Assembly: GCA_051294375.1 (NCBI GenBank)
Contig: CM119265.1
Span: forward strand, 16,622,005 to 16,686,004
Reading direction: 5' to 3'
Length of the DNA stretch: 64,000 nt
Source: Paraspadella gotoi
Lineage: Eukaryota; Chaetognatha
Position 1 is the first letter of the stretch. Every line of letters begins with the position of its first letter. The position numbers and the translations under genes were made by a program. This document shows, one piece after another, positions 18,254 to 30,300 of the stretch. Below the pieces are notes generated by a model. That model was not told where the DNA came from. It made no database searches and saw only the letters and a list, made by a program, of their open reading frames with translations.

Positions 18254-21200
18254 AACAAAACAAAAAACCAACAAAAAAACCGACGCAAACGCGTGCAAAG
18301 ACTAAGTTGCGAAAAAGGGAAATGTAAAAAATTATTAACTGGCCACAACATTCATACGACAAATTTAAAAATCATTATAATCATCTAATACATGTAAATA
18401 CCAAAACACTTGACAGAATTTTAATCTTTTTTTTTTTGCTCTTGTTCGAAGACATCAAGACATCAGCGGTAAGTCCATGGGGAAGACGGGGGTCGCGGAG
18501 GGAAGGCATCTCTGCCGACGAAAGATTTCCGAGGAAGAGGATAATATTTAGAAAGGGTCAAAGGGGAACGAGAAGAGGCTGATCGGTCGGAAGAGCGAGG
18601 ACGCCGACGAGGGAAAGGTCCTCCCTCCGTCGGATAGAAAAAGGTGAAGAGGCAAATTCGTCACATTAGTCTTGCGATTCACATCGTCTTGGTCACTCGA
18701 AAACTTAGTTCAGAAAAAAAAAATTTCTACATTATTTATCACGTTTGACTCGTTCGCTAAAATGGAAAACAACGACATAAAGAAAAACGGGCCAAACATT
18801 ACGAAAACTCTTGAAAAAAAAATCCTTGCTTACAATGCTTTAAGGTAAGTTGTTTGTTAAACTATGTATGCAAAAATGAATGTACATAATACTCTGACTA
18901 TTTTAAAATGATACGACAAAAATAATTATTATTAACAAATCTTTGACACCAGACTAAATATTAATCCATAATTAACGATTGGTTAATAAAATAAATATTG
19001 AAAAGAAAATAGTTCGTAAAGATGCTCGAAATAATTGAGACCAACTTGCCAAAAATTTTTTTATTAAAATTTAGTTTAGTACGGTAATTTTAACAACTTA
19101 GGTAAATAACAAATTTTTAAAAAAACCCTGACGATTTAATTTATATACATGGTGACAATTTAACAAGCGCCGGTAGAAATATGCTGTCATTTGCAAGCCA
19201 GTGGTTATTTCATTGATTTTAAAAATTAGTTTAGTAGAAAATACTAAAACTATTTATATGTTAAAATTTTATATTGATCAGTTAATATATGCATTGACAA
19301 TGAGTGGAGAAAGTTGGCTTTTCAAATCGCGTTTCATTTTTCAACTCACCGTTTTTAAATTCAATTTTTTTTGGGAACTTTTAGCACTTTTTTAAATAAA
19401 GTATTTATTAAAATATTAATAATATTAATATCCTCAGAATATGAAGAGATTGATATACTTACGAAAGCTCTAACATAAAAAGTAAGCTGCCCAGCCTTGG
19501 TTCAATTAAGAATATTAAAAGTGAATTATTTAAAATTTTAAATCTTTTTTCAAAATATATGACCTGCTTAAATTATTATAACAAAAAATATTATTATTTA
19601 TATCAGTATCATGAAAAAGCCAGAGAAAAAAAGATTTAAGATAGCCAATCACAATTTGATAAAAATCATAGATTTACTCTCCAGCTAAAAAGATGTCTCG
19701 TTTTTGAATATTCTAATTAAATTAAAGCTGGGCCAATTAAATTTTATACTACAGTATTTGTAAGTATATAATTCTCTTCATATTTTTAAAGGCTTTCTGA
19801 GGATATTAATATTGTTAATATTTTAATAAATACTATGTTTAAAAAAGTGCTAAAAATTCCAAAAAAAAATTGTATTTAAAAACTGTGTTGGAAAATGAAA
19901 CCCGATTTTACAAGCCAACTTTCTCCACTCATTGTCAAGGCATATCTTAACTGATCAATAAAATTTTAACACATAAATAATTTTAATATTTTCTACTCAA
20001 CTAAATTTTAAAATCAATGAAATAACTACTGGTTTGCAAATGACAGCGTATTTCTACCGGCACTTGTAAAATTGTCACCATGTGTTTTATTCGTTTACAA
20101 CAATTAGTTGAAACAGTACATTCAAAAGGGCATACAGCTTTACACCATTACAGATAAACACTTAAATTGTACAGTTTACAATTCAACAAAATATAATCTT
20201 AAACTTAAATTTATAAATGATATCCTACTTAAAACGAACAACGTTAGTCTAACAAATAAAAAAACCAAAATTGATATTATTGAGGAAAGAATGTTAACTA
20301 TTTTTTTTGTATTACTGTTTTGATTCTTTCTATGTAGCATTAAATAAGAAAATTTTGTTTGTTTTCAGACAACAAATTTTTTCTTATTATTAGTAATAAA
20401 AAACGGACATGTTTCGGGTAGCCTTCAACCAAATCTTGCGCTAATGAAGGCTCGCAATATAGCCGAAACGTGTCCATTTTTTTTTAATAATAATAAAAAT
20501 TAAATCATTGTCTGAAAACAAAAAACAATTTTTCTCATTGTATTACTCTAAAACGAAAACAGGGTATGTAGTACATCGTTATAAAAAATATAAATACAGA
20601 GAAATTTGTTACAAAATCATCATTTCACAAGGCAGCAACTATGTTTTACGTAACTGTTGACAATATATTAATATATTGACGATCTTATGTCTTTTCATGC
20701 CATTTACAGTTAGATTGGATTTTGAACGTCAAATATACATGTATTTTACCTTAACTTTTGTTCTCTTTTTTTCAGAGATTCGGCACCCCGAAAGACCTGC
20801 GACGGCATCAGGTCATCCACACCGGCCAGAGGCCTTACCGATGCAAGCATTGCAAAGCCGATTTTACGCAAAACGGCAATATGCTGCGCCATGTGAAAGC
20901 CAAGCACCCAAAGGAGTATTCAGAGATTCGAAAAAACAAATCTGCAATCAGCAACAAAGAAAATCCTCCAAAAAAGACTTACCGTCACCTACAGCCCACC
21001 TCCTGTCAAGTTTGCCATATAGTTATGGACGATCCAGAAAAGCTCAAGGAACATGCATGCCCTACAACCGTTTATTACCAATGCCCACATTGTGGCACGA
21101 GTCATAACTTAAAAGAGATGCAGCAACACCAATTTATTTATAAGGAAGCCATTTTTCCTTGTGACGAATGCCACTTGAAATTTAACAGTCAATGTTACAT

Positions 21201-24200
21201 AATGCAGCACTACTGCGCCAAGCGACAATCGCAGATGGCTCAGGAGAAGTTGATTTATCAGCCTCCCGCTCCAAAGTCAATGCAACTTTGCCCAAAGATT
21301 ATGGCCGGATCGACTTTCACTTCACCTGCGACAGCGTTTACGCAGACTGAATCGTCCAGCACTTTCACTCTCAACAGGACCTCTGAAGACGCAAACCTCT
21401 ATCTTAATCAAGAACACGAGATGAAACCGCCGGCGGATCTACTCGAATACCTCAACGATTTCGGCAAAACCGTGATGGAAGACCCGAGTATTTTTTGTGG
21501 CGAACCAGCGAGCTTTGAAAATCCAGTTCCTTCGCAAAATTTCTACGCTCCAATGACGACGTCTGTTGCCGCTCCCTTTCAGCAACATCAGGTTCCGTCT
21601 TCAAATCAGATTGCTCCCAATCATCTTCCCAATGTCCCAATGCACTTCGCCGGACAAGATTTCGCCACGGCACCTTGTCACTCGTCGTGGCAAACCGTGG
21701 CGACACCTTCCCCCGTCTTTAGCGACCAATCAAGCATGACCCCTTCGCCAGGTTCAGAGGCGCTGAATTCTTCGGATGCCACCTATCAGTCGTTTGACTT
21801 TACCATCGCCAGCTTCCCTACTATGAACCAGGACCCGTGGATCGTTAAACACGGGGAAAATGTACAATCGCAAAATTGAAATTACCAGAATTCTATTGTT
21901 TTTCTTTCTGTAAATACCGTTATAATTCGTTTTATTTATATTTGATTAAATTCTATACAGTTGTTATTGTAAATATATATTTGTTCGTTAATATTAATTT
22001 GTTTTTCAATTAAAAAAAAAACGCAGATAAATACTAGTTAACATTTTAGCTACCTTCCAAGTATGCTGCGCCGTTCGGCTTGGTTCGGCGGGTAAAGTTT
22101 TATTTCCAACTCCATGAATCCCGAATTAAGAAGCGATTTATCGAGTTGATCTCGTTTTCGCGCAGCGGTCATGACAACAATTCCGCTGTCCGACGGAATC
22201 GCCGACATTTCCTAAGAAAAAAATAATTTTAGTAAACTAAATATATAGAGGATATATAATGTTTTAAGTAAAAATGTGTGATAGTTATATTTCTTCCTGA
22301 CCTAGTTTTCTAAATAGATGAGTAGAATAGATAATCCCTCTATTTCCAAAAGAACAATAACAACCCTCTCCTATTAATATTATAATAGTTTTCAGATTTA
22401 GTAATAAAAAACCAAAATTATTAAAACTAATATATATATATATATATATTCTTCGACAAGTTATTTTTCTGTCTATCATTTTAAGGTTAATCAGATTCGC
22501 CTAAAATTCTTCATGATTGAGTTTGACCGGTCTTTTTTGAGTCCCGTTATTTGTTTGACCGTCATAATGTTGGACAAACTCTTGTAGTTCGTCGATTTTA
22601 TTTACCTTTTGTAAAAGTGTTTAAAACAAACAATTGATAATGTCCGATTTGCGTGGCTTAGCCGAGCTTAACTGAGAGATCATTGCTATATTGATTGCTT
22701 ACCGATGCTTCCTTTTGCTTACCTCCAGTTTTAGTTAATGCTTGTTCCAATAGACTGGCGTTTTACCTGATTACTATCTGCGATATTGATACTCTCAGAG
22801 GGTGAGCGAGAGACGGAAAACCCGGCTCATCAATAATTTGGAGAGATACGAGACTATTTTTTAGTTCTTATTTAGACTCAGCAAAGAAACGATTCGTTCG
22901 TCCCTAATACAGTTTTATGGGGCAACTTATGGATATTTTACTGAAAATAAAGGCTTAGCATTTGATTCGTGATTTTTCCTTCAAAATTGACCACGTGATT
23001 CAGCGGAAAATTCAGCTAGTTTTCCATATAGCTCCCTTGTCAAATTACACAGAACCAGCAACGTCTCGAAGGCGCTACTCTGCGGACGTGAAGCATAAAC
23101 GAAACGAAACGAAACGAAAGGAAATTATCCAAATCTAAAACTCAAAATAGCGAAACATGTAATTTTCCAATTCTCATTTTTTGGCACCTGTTTTAGTTGC
23201 ATACGAATGCCGACATTATCCATAAGGCCGTCGCCGTCTACAAAGAGAACGCAAGGAGCACGGGCCTTAGCCACTGCGAAGGCGCGTTTTAAAGTCTCCG
23301 CGTCGCCGCCTTCCACTTTGACAAAGGGGACTTCCGCTTCGCCGGCGACTGCGCGTGCAAATGTCTTCTTGCCGCAAGATCGGGGTCCTTGAGTCATAAG
23401 CGAAAAAGCAAGCGCTTAAAAACTAATATGTACCATTGTACATTATACATGGTCAAGAGGGTGATGTGAAAGTTTTGAATCAAAATTTAGCAGATATATC
23501 ATATTAGTGAATACTATTTTGTAATTATTTTTCTTTTTTTACATATATAATAGCCCAGTCAGCTTATTTTGTATATAATACTACCCTTATATAATGTCAA
23601 AATTTCGAAAGAATTTTTTTTAAATTCTGAGAACAGATTCAAATTCCTTGTAAAAAGTTGATAAAAGAATATATAAACCTTTTTCAAAAAATATGTCATT
23701 AAGTAGGTTAAAATTTTAAAAAACTATATTTTTAAACTGGAAATTAAAAATCGGCGTTTTAAATATAGTTTTTTACATTTTTGACCAACTTAATGAAAGA
23801 ATTTTTAAAAAGGAATTATACTTTCTTATATCAACTTTTTGCAAGGAATCCAAATCCGATCTTAAATTTTAAAAAATTGCATTTTGAAATTTAAGCCTCT
23901 TATATACTTATTACTATATATAAATATAGCTCACTGGTGCCCACTTATGTATAAAATTAAAAAGTAAATTTACCAAAGTATTTTTATTGGTTTTTATTTT
24001 TATATTTTATATACTAAATTTTAATTTTCTAAAATTTTATCATTTTCAAATCACTAATGGTCATTGGTCATACAGATCTTGTCGGAGTTATAAAACTATT
24101 TTTTAAATTTTTGTCAATACCATTCTCAGATTAGGTTATCGTCGGAAAATGATACAAAATTATTTTAATAAAATTATTTTACTATCGCCAACCGGGGTTG

Positions 24201-24273
24201 GGGGGGTTTAGGGTAAAATTGCGATCTTGTGGCAGTAACCACACGTGACCTTCTGCGATCGACCAACTTATTC

Positions 24274-24305
<32 letters not shown>

Positions 24306-27300
24306 ACATGATTTCACCGGTTTCGTATTTGACCTTATAATGTCTCATTGTTTAGACTTAGTATCAATTGTTATTGTTATTATTTTATCGTTGGAGAATA
24401 AACCATTCTCGATTCAAACCTCGTGTCGTAAACAACTCCTGCCACACGTGGTAAGCCACGACGTTACAAAAGAAAAAAAAAATCCAAATCAAAAACTCTC
24501 ATAGTCTTCTCCCCATCGGGTCGAAGCCTCGGTGAGGGGATGTGTGGCAGTAACCACACGTGACCTTCTGCGATCGACCAACTTATTCAAGAACTCTCTC
24601 TCTCTCTCTCTCTCACATGATTTCACCGGTTTCGTATTTGACCTTATAATGTCTCATTGTTTAGACTTAGTATCAATTGTTATTGTTATTATTTTATCGT
24701 TAGAGAATAAACCATTCTCGATTCAAACCTCGTGTCGTAAACAACTCCTGCCACAATCTCAACTTTTCCCCGATGCTCTTTTGTTCTTTTTTACTGACAT
24801 AGAAAATGCCTCCGTTTTAGCGATCACAGCGACATCTTTAGGATCTTTTGTTAATACTTAAGTACAGATTTCCGAAGGCAGTGCACAGCTGATTCTGATT
24901 GGTTCCCGTGATTTCGATAGATTCTAATCAAATTCTGTTGAAATCTTTTAGTCTTTTAGTTGTCACTGGGTTTTTAGTGCCTTTTTAGAGCAGTTTAAAC
25001 TCTCTTTAGATATCTCGGAATTCTTATTTTTTGTATGATCGCTGGATTGGTGGACTTTTCTATGATAGAAGCAACTTTTTTCGTTATTATTGGCTTCAGA
25101 AACAAGTAAGAAAAGACACTTTAAACTTATACAGAAGGCTTCATATTATAAAATGAGGTACCCCTTTTTTGTGACCAGAGCTCGTTCCGAGAAAACTACT
25201 GGACCAAATTTATTAAAATTTATAATGAACGATCTTTATGTGAATACTAATAAAACTATCGAGGCGAATTTCAATATTTGACCGCTGAGCCGAGATATAT
25301 TTTTTTATTATTTTTGTTTTGAACAGTTGCAAAGACGATTACTCTTCCACAAAAACATATTTATTACCTCAAAAATATTCATTTATCTTAATTTTTAGCT
25401 TCATGAACATCAGCAGTTAAATTCAAATTTGGAATAATTTGAAAAAATTGGATGAACCATGCATCTTCAACCATGCTTAATTATTGCAAATTTATCCATT
25501 TTAGTTCTAAAATGTTTTTTTCTTATGTTTAAAACGTCAATGCACCTGATGCTACTAAAAAATTTGGAAAAATGAAAAAAAACATTTTTAAAATTTCTTG
25601 GCCCCCCAGGGGTCCACCCCCAGGGCCCTGTATCTCTTGTCAGGGGTTGAATATCAAAATTCGCCTCGATAGTTCCATTTATATAGTCATTAGCACTCTA
25701 AATGTAAAATTTCATTAAATTCGATCAGGTAGTTTGGTGGGAACAGATTCTGGTCACAAAAAAGGGGTACCACATTTTATAATATGAAGCCTTCGGTATA
25801 TATATTTGCTAAGTTTTGTATTAAATGTTTTGTTCCTTTGGCCCAGAACTTCTAACACACAAACACACGTCACTGACACTTTCGTCAAGTCCTGGGCTTC
25901 GCAGTTCGTCGTTCTTCGGCCTTAACCAACGTCGTTCTGCTGAGACTTTGTCGTCAACATCTCCAGGGCGTTTTGACCGGCGCCATCGTCTCTTGTGCGC
26001 CATTTATACCCGAATTATTCTGGTCTTGAATGCGCAGAATTAGTCTTGACAGTTAGAAATCAACGACAGCCACTTAGTTACAGGTGGTTTAGGGGTGGGT
26101 GAGGGTTAGGGTTAAGAGGATTTAGGGTTTCGTTAGGAAAGAAAGTCCTGAAATTTTACCAATTTTTGCGGACTCGCTGCGGACTCTTTGCGGATTTTTT
26201 GCGGACTTTTTTTTAAAGTCTGTCGAATTCTAAAAAAAATGTAAACGTCAACTTTTTTATATTGGAATATCATTTAGAATTGAATTTTTTGTTCTGATTT
26301 TGAATTTCCATCGCAATATGACTAACTGTAATATGCAGATTAACTTAAAGTAATGGCAAAATTTTTTTTTTTCTTTTTTCAATCAAAAAATGTTTTTTGA
26401 GAGATACGAAATGGATTTTTTGATCTGATTTTGAATTCCCAACGAAATATAACTAACTGTAATATGCAGATTAGCATAAGTATAGGCAAATTTTTTTTTT
26501 TTTTTCAATCAAAAATTTTCTTTGAGAGATTCGAAATGGATTTTTTGATCTGATTTTGAATTTCTATCGCAATATGAGTAACCGTAATATGCAGATTAGC
26601 ATAAAGTAATGGATTTTTTATTCTTTATTTCAATCAGAAGAATCAAAATAGATTTTATTGATCTGATCAGATTAGCATAAAATATAGTCAATTTTTTTCT
26701 TTTTTTTTTCAATCAAAAATGTTCTTTGAGAGATTCGAAATGGATTTTTTGATCTGATTTTGAATTTCTATCGCAATATGAGTAACCGTAATATGCAGAT
26801 TAGCATAAAAGTAATGGGATTTTTTTTATTCTTTATTTCAATCAGAGAGATTCGAAATAGATTTTTTGATCTGATCAGATTAGCATAAAATATAGTCAAT
26901 TTTTCTTCTTTTTTTTTTCAATCAAAAATATTCTTTGAGAGATACGAAATGGATTTTTTGATCTAATTTTGAAAAATTTCCATTGCATTATGACTTACTG
27001 TAATATGCAATTTTATGTATTATGACTAATTATAATATGCTAAATAGCATAAAGTATATGCATTTTTTCCCTCTTATTCAAAAAATCATCTTTAAAACTT
27101 TAAACTGATTTTTAATTCTCAAAGCATTATAACAAATTGTAATATGTAAATTAAAAGAAAATCTAATTTTTTTTTTTTTTTAAATAATAATTGAGAGATA
27201 CGAAATGACCATCTTGATTTGATTTTTAATTCTAAATACATTATGAATAAATTTATGTAAATTATCTTAAAATAAAAATTATAATGAGGGTTAGATTAAC

Positions 27301-30300
27301 TTATATTTTTTTTATCAACTTGAGTTAAAAAAATCTAACAAAATTCAAATCCATATTATACAACTTTTTAATATGACAACTATAATTTTAAAAAGCAATT
27401 TGTTTGAAACTGTTTTTATAAATTATTTCATAAATTATATATTTTTAAATTACATAATACTACTATTTAATATTAAATATTAAAAAATTATTCCTAATAA
27501 GAATTACATATTAGAAATTGCATTCATCATAACACAATTAGAATTAAAAAAATTTAGCAGCTGATCAGATAAACTTTTATCATTGTCTGATTAATGTTAA
27601 GTTAATTTAGTAGTATATTTTTTTTGCTATTTAGGTTTGTTAAAAGTAATTTAACAAATTATTTTTTAAGTTAATTTAGTAAGCGAGAATATATTATTGA
27701 GAATTTAGTTGTAAATATTCAGTTTTAAAAGTTCAGTTCATACAACGGCTTTCAAAATACCTGCCTATTTTAACATATTGAATTACACGTTTTAGATATT
27801 TAGCTATATTTTTTGAAATTTTTTAAAAAAGAATACAGCTTTTTATAAGCTTATATTCTTAGTATGTAACAGGATAAAAGATAAAAATAATAAGTTAAAT
27901 AAAAAAACAATAGTTATGTAGCTCTATTAGATACACACTCATATAAAACTTATGAGATTGTTTACCAAGTTATTTAGAATTTTTGAATTTATCATTTGCG
28001 TTCAATATTAAATTTTTCATCTTCCATTAAAATCCTTTTTTTTTTGTTTTTATTGTTCTATAATAAGTATTGATGATTTTCGGTTTTTTAAGTTTTAGAT
28101 ATTTTGCTTTTACCAAAATGACACTTTAAAATCATGGTGTTACCACGAATATTTAAATCGATTTTGGTTCAAAAACCTCAAGATGCCGAGGATGTGGTAC
28201 GAATCAGTGCATCATCTGATTTAAAGTGTCAGGACACATCATGCAAATCACTGAACTATGTTCAACGTTTAAGTAAGTGTTAGAAACATGTTCATGTAGA
28301 TTTATATATCAAATTGTATTATATGATCAATTGTAAACAATATTTATGCGAACAATAAATTTTAGCTTTTATTACTCTTAAATTGCAAGAATAACTATTT
28401 TAAGTGGTTTATTACAAATTTATTAGGGATAAATTACTCTTCTCTGGTGGCATTCTGCTCAACAAAATTACGTGCAAGAAGCCAACATATTGAATTGCAT
28501 TTGGATGCCGGGCAACCTCTGATTGATGGTACCGGTTCGCGAATAAACAACTGTATTGACTCCCAAGGTGAATTGACAATTTTTTTATTAGGAAGTACCA
28601 AATATCACTAAATTACATATTTTTCAGGCCGGTCATTGAATTCTTTACAAAATGCAAATCCATCAACGTTTAGTCTTAACTCTCGACGAGTGGAAGATGT
28701 TATGATAAGATGCCCCCATTATGGATGGAGAAGGTAAATTTATATTATGGTTAACGAAGTAATTTTTTAAACTTTTGACTTTTTTTTCATTAGGGAGGAA
28801 TCCCATGTTCGCGGAAAGTTGAATTCTACAAAGAACCTTTCCAAGGCGTCCTCCGGTCAACAAACTAGTGTTTTATATAGAGTTTTGCATGGACCTTTAA
28901 ATGATCGAATTTTCTCACGTCAAAGATCACGTTTAATTTTCTGTCCTTTTGGCTGTATAAATGGCGGATGTCTTTAGTAAGAATTCTCTACTATTTCCAA
29001 CTTTATTCTTTAATCTAAAATATTTATTTGTCGGATCTGCTTATCAACAGATCCCGACTCTATAATTCACTTTGTCGGTCCGCCCCCTCAATATTGTCGG
29101 GCAAAACCCCAAAACCCCGGTCGGCGAAAGTAAAATTAAAAAAAAAGGTCAAAACAGAAGACTAAGTCTAGAAGCGATGACTAAATAGGCTATGTGTGGA
29201 ATTTTAATTGAGATATTATGGCAACGGGAGGATTGCCTGTGATACCCGGGGCGCGGGGTATCTCAACAACTGGCGTAGGGGCTGCGGAGTGCGGACCCTC
29301 AGTGACCGCCACCTGTCACAGGCATGTTTAAACCGGGTCCGTCAAATTCAAGCCAGAACCGGGATACCCAGGAATTGAACCCGGTTGCAAAGAGATGATT
29401 TTGCCTGCTCAGCCATTGAGATGAGGCTGAGGACGGACAGCAGTGAGTCAGCTTTAAATCGTACTGCCACAATGTATTAATACCCTTAAAAGTGTTAAGT
29501 ATTGTAAGTATTTTAAAGCGTATTAGATGATTAAATACGATACTTTATAAAAATGTAAAATAAAAAAATATTATATATTGAATATAATAATATTTTTAGA
29601 TGAAAACTTAAAAAAAAACAACAAAAAAAACAGCATCAATATAAAATACAACCGCATCTCACAAAGGATATTTTAAACTCACCAAAAAAAACTACCCCTT
29701 TGGGAGGCTTTCCTCCCAGTCTTTTCGCCATAACGTCTGTGTTTTTAGGTTCCTTGAGCAAGTCAACGATTCCTTGCAAATCCTTCTTCACTTTGATATA
29801 TCCACGAATATCCTTGAACCTGACGACGTTGTTATCATGTTTGACAGGAACTGGATCAGGCGATCCGCTGACGAGTTCGCTTTCAGGAGCTGATTCCGTC
29901 GGCACCTCGGTCGGTACTTCCTCATTGGGTTGTTCTTCCTCCAGAATGACGGCAGGCGGCGCCGCTACTTTCTCTTCGTCCGGCTTGAGCGACTCTTCGA
30001 CTGGTGAGTCGTCTGGCGCCAATGGGGGAACCACTTCTGACGCCGTCGATGGATCAACCTCGGATTTACCTAATGCGCGAAGAAGATCAATCAGGATCTT
30101 ACACAATTTGAGCTATTTGAGTAATGAGTATTCAATTCGAGTTGGGAGTATCTTCTGCGTATAACTTATTTTCTGCTTAAGAGACTTTCTAGTTTCTACC
30201 AGAATAACTCATATTATCGTTTAATCATATCGCACTTGGATAAACTTAAAATAAGCTAAAAGGTTGTAAAGTTGATAAAAAAAGAAGAAATTTTGACCTG

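Noticed and set aside
24229-24861. Two similar 91- and 109-aa frames
   Set aside because: They are the two LTRs of the TRIM element read through, not a duplicated gene.
29371-29430. Functional tRNA gene
   Set aside because: A and B boxes are present, but the spacing is too short and no acceptor stem or anticodon arm pairs up. Better read as a SINE head.
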